This document shows, one piece after another, positions 49,322 to 58,229 of a stretch of 64,000 nucleotides of DNA. The stretch is from Paenibacillus montaniterrae (GTDB lineage Bacteria; Bacillota; Bacilli; Paenibacillales; Paenibacillaceae), in the NCBI RefSeq assembly GCF_018403185.1, contig NZ_BOSE01000006.1, forward strand, positions 248,001 through 312,000, given 5' to 3'. Position numbers and translations under genes: made by a program. The first letter of the stretch is position 1. Every line of letters begins with the position of its first letter. The notes under the pieces are model-generated. The model was not told where the DNA came from. It worked only from the letters and a program-made list of their open reading frames with translations, and made no database searches.

Positions 49322-50548
49322 TTATCCTTCGTCTTGGAAAGTCCAGTAGGTAAATGTTTCTTTGGCAAACAAGGGCTTACCACCGCTGTATACCTTACCA
49401 CGCCATACTGTTTTATCTTCTGAGAATTTTTCAGATGTATTTGCTTCCAATGTAAAAGCTTCGGATTCATTGACGATATACGTTGATAAATCCCCAAATA
49501 AAATACCGCCCTCATCAGATGGCGGTATTTGAGAAGTGAAGATAACTGGCAAGCCAGCAATTAGATATACGGAAGCACCAGGGCCGCCTTGTACTGGTGT
49601 TGTTGTCACTAGCGGCTTGCCTGCAGCATCTGTAAGCGAGAAAAACTTAGTGAAGAATGTTGAGCGACTCATCACCCATGTTCCGTTATCACCATAAGGG
49701 CTATCTACTGCCGCCAAGATCATACCGATTTGCTGCCAATCCATTTGCGAATAGGTTTGGACAGCTGAAGGTGTTGCTTTAAGGTCCGTCAGAATACCTT
49801 GAAAGTTAGAATCAGGACCAATTACGCTGTTGAGTACATTGTTTTCCAACTGTAAACCAATATACTTACCAATTTCTCCAGCTAGATATTGCTCGAACGC
49901 TAGAATACTGTTTTTAAGTAACAAGTTTTTAACAATGATCGTCGCAACGACTGCCTGCTGCGAAATTTTAACTTCTGTGAAACTAAAATTTAAAGTTACT
50001 GTACCGTTAGGATTTTCAGTAGGTGCTCCAGCTGTACCAATAGGTAACGCAACATCGCCTGTGAATCCATACTTTGTAATAGCAGAATATAATTTTCCGT
50101 ATTGCTTAATGACTGAATACACTTTATCCAATGTTGTTTGTGGAACTAGATATTCCGATCCGCTTGTCACGCTGCCGCCGTTCATTTCGGTAATGGCCCG
50201 TTTGCCATATGACATGATTTCTGCATCTGACTCGCTAACTTGACCGTTCAAATACGAACGATAGAAAGCATCGCGGTACTTAGTGGAGCTGCGATAATTA
50301 TCTTCCGTTAATTCTCCGTTGCGCCCGCTGAACAGCCCTCGCTTGTTATCTTCTGGCGCATCCTTTAATTGTTCATTGATTTCGTCGATTTCCTCAGAGA
50401 TTGACCGTAGTTCGTCGGCTCTCTGGTTCAGTTCTTCCACCGAAACCCCACGATGATTTTTTACGCTTTCCTTCAAGTTCAGTCGCTTTTGCTCTAATTC
50501 AGACTTTTTTCGCTTTAGTTCCGCTGCTTCTTTTTGTGTAAGTGCCAT
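49322..50548 (-). CDS. Major capsid protein, HK97 fold
   Basis: The protein is 408 residues. An N-terminal coiled-coil scaffold (delta) domain of about 100 residues (AAELKRKKSELEQKRLNLKE, VEELNQRADELRSISEEIDE) is followed by the HK97 core (YLVPQTTLDKVYSVIKQYGKL, DVALPIGTAG, VVTTIIVKNLL-like helix, GTWVMSRSTFFTKFFSL). The protease encoded just upstream should remove the delta domain during maturation. Confidence 0.92.
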   Translation of the reverse strand: MALTQKEAAELKRKKSELEQKRLNLKESVKNHRGVSVEELNQRADELRSISEEIDEINEQLKDAPEDNKRGLFSGRNGELTEDNYRSSTKYRDAFYRSYLNGQVSESDAEIMSYGKRAITEMNGGSVTSGSEYLVPQTTLDKVYSVIKQYGKLYSAITKYGFTGDVALPIGTAGAPTENPNGTVTLNFSFTEVKISQQAVVATIIVKNLLLKNSILAFEQYLAGEIGKYIGLQLENNVLNSVIGPDSNFQGILTDLKATPSAVQTYSQMDWQQIGMILAAVDSPYGDNGTWVMSRSTFFTKFFSLTDAAGKPLVTTTPVQGGPGASVYLIAGLPVIFTSQIPPSDEGGILFGDLSTYIVNESEAFTLEANTSEKFSEDKTVWRGKVYSGGKPLFAKETFTYWTFQDEG

Positions 50549-50571
50549 AATATAAATCCTCCCCTTGCAGC

Positions 50572-51195
50572 TTATAGCTGCTCAATTAAATTAATCAGTG
50601 CTGCTTTTTTCGCTTCATCATCGTCTATGTTTACTTGCTCTTGTTCCTGTTCCTCGGCTATTACCACCGTTTCTTCATAGGCTGGGAATGCCAAAACACT
50701 AACCTCGTAAATCTCATTAATTTGTGCAATAATGTCAATTTTGTTCTCCCAGTCTGTGGCGATGGTAGCTTTTGAATCAAAGTAGAAGCTCATTCCATCA
50801 ACTAATTCGCGGGTTACTCTGTCGAATACATAATCATCAAGCCAAGTATTACCTAGCGTTACTTCTACGAATAGTCCTACTTCATCAATCTCTAAGCGTG
50901 CATTTTTGCCTGCTCGTCCTAGCACCCAAGCTGTGTTATGATCCCATAGCACAGGCACAGAAGATAAATCCACACCATCAAGAGCTGTTTTGCTTACTTT
51001 CTCTTTCCAAACACTTCCCCGCCAAGGTGTGCCAAGAACGTCAAATAAAATGGCGTAACCTCGGATTTTCCGAATGGTCACGCCATCTAGTTCCTCAGCA
51101 ACTGCACGAAACCGTGCCCTGCTTACATCGTACTGCACTCTTCTCTTTGATTGAGATGAGAGCGGCGATTGCTTATTTTTCTCCTTGCTCGTCAT
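50572..51195 (-). CDS. HK97-family prohead protease
   Basis: The protein is 207 residues. IRKIRGYAILFDVLGTPWRG, VPVLWDHNTAWVLGR (catalytic His) and RELVDGMSFYFDSKA (catalytic Ser) identify the HK97 protease. The ATG at 51195 has GGAGGTG six bases upstream. The gene overlaps the portal 3' end by 23 nt. Confidence 0.9.
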   Translation of the reverse strand: MTSKEKNKQSPLSSQSKRRVQYDVSRARFRAVAEELDGVTIRKIRGYAILFDVLGTPWRGSVWKEKVSKTALDGVDLSSVPVLWDHNTAWVLGRAGKNARLEIDEVGLFVEVTLGNTWLDDYVFDRVTRELVDGMSFYFDSKATIATDWENKIDIIAQINEIYEVSVLAFPAYEETVVIAEEQEQEQVNIDDDEAKKAALINLIEQL

Positions 51196-52387
51196 CCTCT
51201 TCACCTCCTTCCACGGAATATACGCCTGGTTTCAGTGTTTGAAAGTTTTTGCTTTCCATGTACTCATCCAGCATTTTTGGCCCTTTAGGTAGTCCAATCC
51301 GCTTACGGACTTCATTCCTCGTCATTACTGATGCAAACATCATTTCTTTAAAAAAAGCTGTCCTGGCGGATAGTGTACTAATTTCCAAATCGATCAATTC
51401 AGCTAGCACTTTATTATGGTGATTCATTTCAGTTCGAGTAAATATTTTGTAAGTCATCTCTTCTTCGATTTGAAATACTATTGGCATAATTGTATTGCTA
51501 ATGAATTGTTCGATTTGAATTTCAGTTGCGCTATGCGTAAAAATGTCTCTACTGCCACCAAAATAGGTATATAGATAGTCCACTACCTCGTTCAGCACTT
51601 CTTTATTTAGCGGCTGCATTTTCAAATCCAAATTGTGTACTTCGTATTCTGGCCCGACCATTCCAAATCCAGTTGTGTTTTCGGATGTTAAAAATAACTC
51701 TTTAAACTCCTCCAACTTCTTTTTCATATCACTGCCCTTTAATTGTGATTTATTAATCAATAAGGCTGCGATCCGTTGGCTGTTCTTGGAGTCGTTAACG
51801 GCTTGGGATTGTAATGTATTGACGATTTCCATGTATCCCCTAGTCGCTTGATTTGGTGCTCCACCCGTTAACGTTGGAAACCTCTGAAAATGTATAATAT
51901 CCTCGTAATAGAAAAGACCTTTCGCTCCCGCTTCAGGGAAATAAATGACTATGTTCCCATCTTCGTCTTGTTGAAATTCGTGTTGTGAAAATGGAAGCGG
52001 ATAGATGGCACGCAAATTCCCGTTATCATCCCAATCAGGGAAAGCATATGCGTTGTTGGCAATTAGCAACCGCGAAACCATAAGTGTCCAAAATACTTGC
52101 GGCGTTTGTAGAGGATTAGCCCGCTTCGCAAGTACGTACTGAACGCTGCTTTTCATAGTTTGTACATTTCCTTCATCATCTGCTTTGGCGTGATAGAACG
52201 GCACACTTCCTACTTTTTCAGCAATAAAATTGATTGCTGTTCTTACTTCTGGCGTATCGTACAAATTGCGCCCGAAACTCAGCAAGGGTATGCCTCTACG
52301 TAATAGATCAATGATCTGCGCTGCTGTAATGGTTTCTTCTTGTTTAGGTGGTCGAAACACATTTGCGATTCTTTGCCATACTCCCAA
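51173..52387 (-). CDS. Phage portal protein, HK97 family
   Basis: The protein is 404 residues. RTAINFIAEKVGSVPFYH, FWTLMVSRLLIANNAYAFPDWD, YYEDIIHFQRF and TEIQIEQFISNTIMPIVFQIEEEM are diagnostic for HK97-type portals. It forms the dodecameric DNA-entry ring at one capsid vertex. Confidence 0.93.
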   Translation of the reverse strand: MGVWQRIANVFRPPKQEETITAAQIIDLLRRGIPLLSFGRNLYDTPEVRTAINFIAEKVGSVPFYHAKADDEGNVQTMKSSVQYVLAKRANPLQTPQVFWTLMVSRLLIANNAYAFPDWDDNGNLRAIYPLPFSQHEFQQDEDGNIVIYFPEAGAKGLFYYEDIIHFQRFPTLTGGAPNQATRGYMEIVNTLQSQAVNDSKNSQRIAALLINKSQLKGSDMKKKLEEFKELFLTSENTTGFGMVGPEYEVHNLDLKMQPLNKEVLNEVVDYLYTYFGGSRDIFTHSATEIQIEQFISNTIMPIVFQIEEEMTYKIFTRTEMNHHNKVLAELIDLEISTLSARTAFFKEMMFASVMTRNEVRKRIGLPKGPKMLDEYMESKNFQTLKPGVYSVEGGEEDDEQGEK

Positions 52388-52400
52388 TTAGTTACACCTC

Positions 52401-54146
52401 CTAACTTTGATACTCTTCGAATAGATCGATTACCTTTTTATAAGCGATATAAGCCAGTAAGAAAGACATATACCCGTCAATACGTGCTCTGCTTTTAGAC
52501 TTGTCAGGCTGTATACCGTTATTAGCATCGATCTTTGCTGCGGTGTTTGTCACACACCAGCGGAATAAACCATTATGCCTGCTAAACTGAATAATTTTAT
52601 CCTCAAACAGCACACGCGTTTCTTTCATTGGCGTGCTTAATGATTTTGCACCTGTAGCAATTGGAAACGTCACGCCGCGCTCGTTTTGATCTTCTTTCGG
52701 AAACCCGTTCATTTCCATGTCATCCACCCAATCACCACCATGCCAACGGTCATAACCAATTTTCCAGAATGTAACTTGATAGGTTGTTGCTAGTTCAAGA
52801 AACCATGCTGTTACATCCGATTTTTTTACCATTGCGCCATCGCATATATGCAGCAATTCTTTGTTTAACGGGTCTTTGGCAGCCGTTTTTACAAAACTCT
52901 CATATGCCATTTTATCAGCCTTACTGTTTTGCTCAATCCTTTGACGTGCAATAAAGTATTTTTGAAATACGTGTAATTTCCCGTCTAACGGAACGATAGC
53001 AGTCGCGCAACATAGGTCTGTTGTCTCTGCCAAATCCACACCGCCAACGGCATAACGATCTTGGATTAAAGATAAATTCATGTCGGTTGAACATCTATCA
53101 ACCTTTGCCAAATCAAAATACGTAATACTCGTTCCTGCAGCACGGTTAAGATGCTTAGCTAGGAATGAAGGAAGCTGCGCAGGATCTTGCAGCGCTTTTT
53201 GATATTCTCCCTTCAAGTAGCTCATGGTTGGACGGCCTTCGGGAATGCCTGGATTTGCTTTAATCCAGCATGACGGATCAGCAGGATCATCACCGTCATC
53301 AATTCTGAATATCATCGGGAAAATGCGCTCTTTACTCTTCCCGTCCAGCACATCCATACAGCGCTTGAGAATTGAATCAAAGATTCCCTCACGCACGAAA
53401 CCGAATGTCGAAATAATAACGCCTAGCGGTTGTGTTCTTGCACCTTGAGCAGAAGAAAATACGTCATAGGTGTTACGATTTTTAATCGCGTGCAGCTCAT
53501 CGATAATATAAGCATGTGGGTTTAAACCATCTTGGTTCTCGCTGTTTTTTGAGCCAGCTTTCATGAAGCTGTTTGTTCGCGGAAAAAGCAACATTTCTGT
53601 GTTATCTTTATCCCGCTTCGTTTTCCAATGCTTCTTTGGGTTATCTTGCGGCGTTAATACTTTGCTTGATTGCAGGAATGCTTTAGCATTCTCATAAACA
53701 ATCGCCGCTTGCGTTTTCATTGTGGCCAAACACCATACTTGTGCTGCTGGCTCGTTGTCAGCCATTAGCAAAAAGTCTGCAATGGCTGAAATAAACGTCG
53801 ATTTCCCCCATTTTCGCGCTACAAAAAGGACGAGTTCCCTAAAGTAGCGCACAACTACCCCGATTTCCTCGTCCATCATCTTAAATCCAAATATACATGC
53901 TGCTATATATTTTTGCTCAATCGATAATTCTAATGGTTGTCCTGCCCATCGCCCTTCTCGATGCTTAACGAGTCTACAAAAATCCATGAATGCTTCAACA
54001 TCAACTGGGTCGTACCATACCTTCTTACTTTTGAGCAGCTTTTCTATTAGTTTCTTTAGCTTTTTAATATCTTTACTATGCTTTTTTGGTTCCCGCTTTA
54101 CGTAATCATGCCAATCCGCAATATATGTTGGGATGCTATTTCCCAT
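52401..54146 (-). CDS. terL: Terminase large subunit
   Basis: The chosen start gives 581 residues. The ATPase has a deviant Walker A (LVLFVARKWGKSTFISAIAD) and a Walker B at HAYIIDELHAI. The C-terminal RNase-H-like nuclease shows Asp in YAVGGVDLAETTDLCC. It belongs to the HK97/phi-Terminase_1 lineage. The ATG at 54146 follows GGAG by seven bases and overlaps the small-subunit gene by 11 nt; the frame open to 54176 is less likely. Confidence 0.93.
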   Translation of the reverse strand: MGNSIPTYIADWHDYVKREPKKHSKDIKKLKKLIEKLLKSKKVWYDPVDVEAFMDFCRLVKHREGRWAGQPLELSIEQKYIAACIFGFKMMDEEIGVVVRYFRELVLFVARKWGKSTFISAIADFLLMADNEPAAQVWCLATMKTQAAIVYENAKAFLQSSKVLTPQDNPKKHWKTKRDKDNTEMLLFPRTNSFMKAGSKNSENQDGLNPHAYIIDELHAIKNRNTYDVFSSAQGARTQPLGVIISTFGFVREGIFDSILKRCMDVLDGKSKERIFPMIFRIDDGDDPADPSCWIKANPGIPEGRPTMSYLKGEYQKALQDPAQLPSFLAKHLNRAAGTSITYFDLAKVDRCSTDMNLSLIQDRYAVGGVDLAETTDLCCATAIVPLDGKLHVFQKYFIARQRIEQNSKADKMAYESFVKTAAKDPLNKELLHICDGAMVKKSDVTAWFLELATTYQVTFWKIGYDRWHGGDWVDDMEMNGFPKEDQNERGVTFPIATGAKSLSTPMKETRVLFEDKIIQFSRHNGLFRWCVTNTAAKIDANNGIQPDKSKSRARIDGYMSFLLAYIAYKKVIDLFEEYQS

Positions 54147-54747
54147 TTCCCCGCTCCAAGATTTGTTCAAACTCATCTTTTTTAGGCGGTTCTTTTAGCG
54201 GCGGCGGGGTAGGCGGAACCAACTCCGCAAGTTGCTTAATTATCTTTTGATAATTGGCATTCATGGTATTGTACAATTGAGCTACTGGACGCTGCCGCTC
54301 GTAAGGTTTAGTTGTTGGTGATTGACTGAACAACTCGACATGTCCGTTTTCTTCCAGATCGCGTTCATATTCTTCAAGTGTTATACGCATGAATGCCGCA
54401 CGTTGGATTAATCCATCTGCCACACGCATTAAATCTTCTGGCAGCTCCTTATAGCTTTCGCGCAGACGATTCTCTTCTTTGTTTAACTTTCGTCTCCTAT
54501 CTTTTTTTTCTTTATCAGCTTGTTTCTTTTCTTCTTCTTCCTGTTTCCGCTTTGCTTCCCGCTCGGCCTCCATTTCCACCATCCGTAACCGGTGTTTTTC
54601 TTGTTCAATGAGGATTTGCGCGGCTGCATCTCTTCTTGCTATTTCCTCTTCTGAAAGTTTCATTCTTTTCTCAAATTCTTCGTCATTTTCTTCGATGTTT
54701 CCATTTTTTTGAAGATTTTCAAATTCGCTCGTTTTCAAGATTGTCAC
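54136..54747 (-). CDS. Terminase small subunit (P27-like), coiled coil
   Basis: The protein is 203 residues. It has a long charged helix (EIARRDAAAQILIEQEKHRL..., QEEEEKKQADKEKKDRRRKL) and a C-terminal segment RQRPVAQLYNTMNANYQKII of the P27 small-terminase type, ending PPPLKEPPKKDEFEQIL. It starts at GTG. Its position directly before TerL supports the call, although the highly charged coiled-coil insert is unusual. Confidence 0.7.
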   Translation of the reverse strand: MTILKTSEFENLQKNGNIEENDEEFEKRMKLSEEEIARRDAAAQILIEQEKHRLRMVEMEAEREAKRKQEEEEKKQADKEKKDRRRKLNKEENRLRESYKELPEDLMRVADGLIQRAAFMRITLEEYERDLEENGHVELFSQSPTTKPYERQRPVAQLYNTMNANYQKIIKQLAELVPPTPPPLKEPPKKDEFEQILERGNGK

Positions 54748-54836
54748 CGTCCTTTCATGGGGGGTAGGGGGGTCACGCGAAAATTGCCCGCGAGTAAATT
54801 TGTAACTTCCCTATGCGGTTACGAGCAATGTTAATT

Positions 54837-55052
54837 TTATTTAGCCCCTGGGGGGGATTTAAAACAATCATGCATTTCGTCCATGACTAACACTGCTCTC
54901 CCTATTCCGTCTAATTCGTTTTGATTCCATGATATAAGGTCTCTTCTCGTCCTTATCTTTGTGTTACTGTACTTTGTTGCCTTCAAGAATCTATCTACCG
55001 CATCCCGTAATTCAGCAAATTCCTTGGAGCTTAATCCTTCACTGTTCAACAA
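54837..55052 (-). CDS. Small phage protein before the terminase genes
   Basis: The protein is 71 residues, helical (SSKEFAELRDAVDRFLKATKY), and starts at TTG overlapping the previous gene by 14 nt. It has no known domain. The 89 nt between it and the terminase small subunit hold two GGGGGG runs (54759-54772). Confidence 0.5.
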   Translation of the reverse strand: MLNSEGLSSKEFAELRDAVDRFLKATKYSNTKIRTRRDLISWNQNELDGIGRAVLVMDEMHDCFKSPPGAK

Positions 55053-55254
55053 TAGGAGAATCTTTCCATCTTCTTTTTCTGGTGTGTGGAACTGCTCGGT
55101 TCTGATCTTCCGACTGTATTTTCAAATCCTTCTCAATACTATTGCACAATGCTTTGATTCTATTTTTCTTTTCTTTCATATCCTCTGTCGTATATGCATC
55201 AATTGATTTTAATGCATCAAGGTATTTTAATTTTGCAAACATTTCATCCATCAT
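55039..55254 (-). CDS. Small phage protein, helical
   Basis: The protein is 71 residues. The ATG at 55254 lies nine bases after AGAGG; an ATG at 55263 touches that site. It is a charged helix (FAKLKYLDALKSIDAYTTED, KNRIKALCNSIEKDL). A 17-bp inverted repeat (55288) precedes it. The function is unknown. Confidence 0.5.
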   Translation of the reverse strand: MMDEMFAKLKYLDALKSIDAYTTEDMKEKKNRIKALCNSIEKDLKIQSEDQNRAVPHTRKRRWKDSPIVEQ

Positions 55255-55287
55255 TTTAATCATCCTCTCGTATTTTTAACTTCTGAC

Positions 55288-55304
55288 GTGTCCGATTCGG
55301 TCAC
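55288..55304. repeat. 17-bp inverted repeat GTGTCCGATTCGGTCAC, copy 1
   Basis: The arms GTG.CCGA and TCGG.CAC are mirror complements around a central base. An identical 17-bp copy lies at 58912-58928. Both sit about 20-35 nt upstream of minus-strand phage genes, so a shared regulator operator or a ParB-type centromere site is suspected. Confidence 0.6.
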
Positions 55305-55600
55305 ATTTCTTCCTCAATATCTTTTGAAGGTGGTATTAAAAAGTTTTGCAGCCCATTGCTCCTTGAATGCTTATTGTTATGGCAATCAGTACATAAATAC
55401 TGTAGGTTATCTGGATTATAAGCAATGTTCCAATCGTGTTTGTTATCATTTGTTAACTCTATGATGTGGTCTACATCCTTACCCCGCTTGACTATATCTC
55501 TCTTAACGCAAGACTCACATAATCCATTTGCCCTTGCTATTACAAATTTTCTAACCTTACGCCATTCAGTTGTTGCATATATCTCAGGATGACGCGCCAT
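55301..55600 (-). CDS. HNH endonuclease associated with terminase
   Basis: The protein is 99 residues. A zinc-binding CESC and CTDCH pair frames the HNH core (GKDVDHIIELTNDN, NLQYLCTDCHNNKH). Such small HNH proteins encoded just upstream of terminase genes are required for packaging cleavage in cos-type phages. Confidence 0.9.
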   Translation of the reverse strand: MARHPEIYATTEWRKVRKFVIARANGLCESCVKRDIVKRGKDVDHIIELTNDNKHDWNIAYNPDNLQYLCTDCHNNKHSRSNGLQNFLIPPSKDIEEEM

Positions 55601-55607
55601 ATCCTAC

Positions 55608-55778
55608 TCACTCTTTCCTTGAATACTTCTCTTCGTGCTTCAGTTCTAGTTCATTTTGGCGGGCTAATTGTTTGGGTGCATCTTTGTGGATGCTTTGGAC
55701 GTTGATTATATAAAAGAGTGTCAGCAGGATAGCGCCGAAGCTCTTGCAAAATCTCTTTTGTTGCTTGGTTAGTTGCAT
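55608..55778 (-). CDS. Very small single-helix membrane protein
   Basis: This 56-codon frame is too short for routine ORF calling. It has GGAG ten bases before the ATG and ends seven bases before the HNH gene. The product has one hydrophobic stretch (FGAILLTLFYIINV) between basic and acidic helical ends. A parallel frame on the same strand has no start codon and is rejected. It is supported mainly by fit into the operon. Confidence 0.4.
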   Translation of the reverse strand: MQLTKQQKRFCKSFGAILLTLFYIINVQSIHKDAPKQLARQNELELKHEEKYSRKE

Positions 55779-55859
55779 CTCGTTCACGCTCCTTTTTTGT
55801 AATAGTTTATCTTTTTCTCCTATCGATGTTCGGTTTTAGGACAAAGAAAAAGCCACTCG

Positions 55860-56093
55860 TTAGAGTGACTTGAACTTGACTTTATATGTTATTGTGGCTT
55901 TTCCGTCAGCTATACTTATATCTTCCTCTTTTTGCAAAGTAACTTTATAGCCTAATTCCTTGATTTGATTAACTAATGACACATATTTATCTTCTTCACT
56001 TTCGCCCTCCGCTATTAGGTTGTGTTTTTGGGCGAATTTTTCAATCTCTGCTTTTATTAGTTCATCTATCTCTTTGGTGGAATGTGAGATCAT
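55860..56093 (-). CDS. Small phage hypothetical protein
   Basis: The protein is 77 residues starting MISHSTKEIDELIKAEIEKF. The ATG at 56093 has GGGAGG upstream, unlike the longer frame to 56147. It has a helical N-terminus and a beta-hairpin C-terminus (ISIADGKATITYKVKFKSL). The function is unknown. Confidence 0.55.
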   Translation of the reverse strand: MISHSTKEIDELIKAEIEKFAQKHNLIAEGESEEDKYVSLVNQIKELGYKVTLQKEEDISIADGKATITYKVKFKSL

Positions 56094-56216
56094 AGTTCGT
56101 TTCCTCCCTTTTGAAACTGGCCTTCGAATCTCGTATTTACAATTCATTCGATGGTATCATTTTACTTGTCAAATTTATGCTTTACAAGCACCTTAACAAG
56201 ACAAGTACATGCCATT

Positions 56217-56864
56217 TTAAAGACAATTTGCAGCCAGTTCTAAATACTCCGCTATTGCTCTCTTATGCCAGCGAACAAAAGTACGTTCTGTAATGTTTAA
56301 AGCTACTGCTGCTGTTGTGGATGAATATCCATCAATATATTTATATTTCAGCAATTTTGCAAAATCAGGCTTGTACTGCTCCAACGCTGCAAGAACATTG
56401 TCTATTCGTTTTAATTCAATCTGAATGTCTTGCATCTCCGCTATGATATCAAGTACTTTATCAATATCATTGCGTTCATCGTATCCTCTTGCTGCCAAGA
56501 CTCTTGCAATTTTGAATTTTAGGTCTTGTAATGTTTTTGTATCCTCCTCATCCACCCCAACTGTAGCAATAGCCCTATGTTGACTCTTGATTCCTGCTGG
56601 GTATTTACCTCCTAAATATGCGTGTGCTACCGTTTCTAGTTGCTGCTCTTTTTTTGATAAATACATGTAGGTCGGTAGCCCGCGCAACTTTCGGTGTAGC
56701 TCCTGCAAATGATCATCTTCATTTAGTCTGCTTACGGTGATTCCCGCTCCTACAGAATAGTTGGACAATACATGTAAGCGAGCTTTCATACGTTTATAGT
56801 TGTTTAGTTGCTCGATTGCTTCCTGTTCGATTGCTTCCTGTTCGGTCATTTGCTTCACCTGCAA
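56217..56864 (-). CDS. ArpU/RinA-like late transcriptional regulator
   Basis: The protein is 215 residues. Its helical body ends in a sigma-like HTH (FAKLLKYKYIDGYSSTTAAV, then NITERTFVRWHKRAIAEYLE). This is the layout of ArpU/RinA/Xpf proteins, which switch on late genes. It lies immediately upstream of the HNH and terminase genes, the classic position. Its 5' end carries tandem coding repeats (two EQEAIEQ units, from repeated GATTGCTTCCTGTTC). Confidence 0.75.
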   Translation of the reverse strand: MQVKQMTEQEAIEQEAIEQLNNYKRMKARLHVLSNYSVGAGITVSRLNEDDHLQELHRKLRGLPTYMYLSKKEQQLETVAHAYLGGKYPAGIKSQHRAIATVGVDEEDTKTLQDLKFKIARVLAARGYDERNDIDKVLDIIAEMQDIQIELKRIDNVLAALEQYKPDFAKLLKYKYIDGYSSTTAAVALNITERTFVRWHKRAIAEYLELAANCL

Positions 56865-56976
56865 TTCTGTATACTTTTAGTGATTCTTTTTGTCGTTGGC
56901 GTTCTGACTTCGGTACAACTGCCCGCTTCGGCTGCTTGTACTCGACATATGCCATTCTTCTACCGCTCATGCTCAT
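56794..56976 (-). CDS. Small basic phage protein with a Gly/Thr/Asn-Arg tail repeat
   Basis: The protein is 60 residues. AGAAGG lies eight bases before the ATG at 56976. It is rich in Arg/Lys (KQPKRAVVPKSERQRQKESL) with a DRTGSNRTGSNR tail produced by the same DNA repeat that lies at the start of the overlapping late-regulator gene. No known domain. Confidence 0.45.
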   Translation of the reverse strand: MSMSGRRMAYVEYKQPKRAVVPKSERQRQKESLKVYRIAGEANDRTGSNRTGSNRATKQL

Positions 56977-56994
56977 CTGATATGCCTTCTCCCT

Positions 56995-57180
56995 TCAAAA
57001 ATTTTTCAAAATCTTTTTCGCATTTTTTGCATAGTTCAAACCTATGTTCAATCCCGTCCCCGATCCAAAGCAAAAAAAATACTCGAACTTTTTTGTTACC
57101 TTAATGACAAACCTCGGAAACTGATGTTCCGATATTTCTTTATTGCATCGATCACATGTTTTATATCTTACTTCCCCCAC
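56995..57180 (-). CDS. Small zinc-finger-like phage protein, frame interrupted at a T8 run
   Basis: The frame starts at GTG, overlapping the ParB-like stop by one base. It opens with YKTCDRCNKEISEHQFPRF (first CxxC) and then loses sense after a run of eight T residues (57072-57079, minus strand). Shifting to -1 there restores a second pair, FELCKKCEKDFEKFLKG, and extends the protein to 56960. The slippery T-TTT-TTT pattern permits a real frameshift; a one-base deletion or homopolymer sequencing error is equally possible. Confidence 0.5.
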   Translation of the reverse strand: MGEVRYKTCDRCNKEISEHQFPRFVIKVTKKFEYFFCFGSGTGLNIGLNYAKNAKKILKNF

Positions 57181-58229
57181 TACATCAGCCCCCTGCTTGC
57201 CTTGAGAATCCGTTCTGCATCCTTGATTGCCTGCATAGGATGCTCGTCCTGCGCTCTCATTATGTCACCGCGCTCGTTGCGATATATCCAAACCTCTTCC
57301 CTCGTCCATTTTCCGTGATGGATTTTTGAGGGCTTACTTTGAGCAACAATAAGTTCGGTTTTGTCTCCTTGTTCAGAAGCTGGGTCAACGTCAGCATGAT
57401 TAACGTCGTACTTCTCTTGATCAGCTTGATCGGTGCAGCCCGCTATATTGTCTGCTTCCTCTTCTTGTTTTGGCTGCTCTATTGCTGACTGTCTTGCTGC
57501 AGGAACTTCTTCAACTATTGGAGCAACTTGCTTTGCCTGCTTTGCGTCCTTAATGCTCATGCTTCCTTTAGCCTGGTATTCCTCGTATGCTTCCTGTTGT
57601 TGCTCTTGCGGCATCGTTGACAGCTCATAAGCGGTCGATATGTTTACATTGCCTTCCCGAAGCTCCTCCTTAAATGCAGGAGTCAGATTTTTGTCGATTG
57701 ATTCCATGCGGGCTATTTGTGTTGGTGATGTATCCAGCACACTTGCAATTAAATCTCTTAGCCTGCCTGGTATCTTATCCCGCTTCTTTATTTGCTCAAG
57801 AATGGACTTCATTTCCTTTGCCTGCTGAATCTTCTCCCAATCTGACAGCTGACGTGCTGTTGAATTGGTTGTAATCAGCAATAAGCGCTCCTGTAGCTCG
57901 TCTTTTTCTGTTTCTATCATACAAGGCACTTTCTCAAACTCTTTCTTTCCTTCCTCCACTAAAGCTAAAGCAGCCAAGCGGCGGCGGTGGCCTGCTATCA
58001 CTCTGTATTTGCCATTGTCCAATGGTGTGACAACTAGGTTTTGCTTTATGCCAAATGCAGCAATGGACGCTTTTAGCTCCTCGATCTGCTCGACGCTATA
58101 AAAGTTATCTTCTGATGGCTCTAGCTCGTCCACCGGAATAAAGGTTATTTTATAGCTTTGGCTGTTGTCGTCTTTGCTTGCTGCTGGCTTTCCACCGCCT
58201 AAAAGTTGATTGAGGTTAAACTTCGACAT
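57180..58229 (-). CDS. ParB-like partition/nuclease-domain protein
   Basis: The protein is 349 residues. The N-terminal ParB domain is clear (ITFIPVDELEPSEDNFYSVE, LVVTPLDNGKYRVIAGHRR, SDWEKIQQAKEMKSILEQI), with an HTH region ASVLDTSPTQIARMESIDKN and a variable C-terminal half ending GKWTREEVWIYRNERGDIMRA. A ParA homologue is encoded about 2 kb upstream on the same strand. Together they could partition a plasmid-like or excised phage genome, or act in regulation. Confidence 0.83.
   Translation of the reverse strand: MSKFNLNQLLGGGKPAASKDDNSQSYKITFIPVDELEPSEDNFYSVEQIEELKASIAAFGIKQNLVVTPLDNGKYRVIAGHRRRLAALALVEEGKKEFEKVPCMIETEKDELQERLLLITTNSTARQLSDWEKIQQAKEMKSILEQIKKRDKIPGRLRDLIASVLDTSPTQIARMESIDKNLTPAFKEELREGNVNISTAYELSTMPQEQQQEAYEEYQAKGSMSIKDAKQAKQVAPIVEEVPAARQSAIEQPKQEEEADNIAGCTDQADQEKYDVNHADVDPASEQGDKTELIVAQSKPSKIHHGKWTREEVWIYRNERGDIMRAQDEHPMQAIKDAERILKASRGLM

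Noticed and set aside
49279..49560. 93-codon minus-strand frame overlapping the 3' end of the capsid gene
   Set aside because: It is out of frame with the well-supported HK97 capsid gene and has no ribosome-binding site or motif.
55660..55800. Second frame on the minus strand (residues like EILQELRRYPADTLLYNQRP)
   Set aside because: It looks protein-like but has no ATG, GTG or TTG start after its upstream stop codon; the overlapping 56-codon frame has a start and a usable ribosome-binding site.
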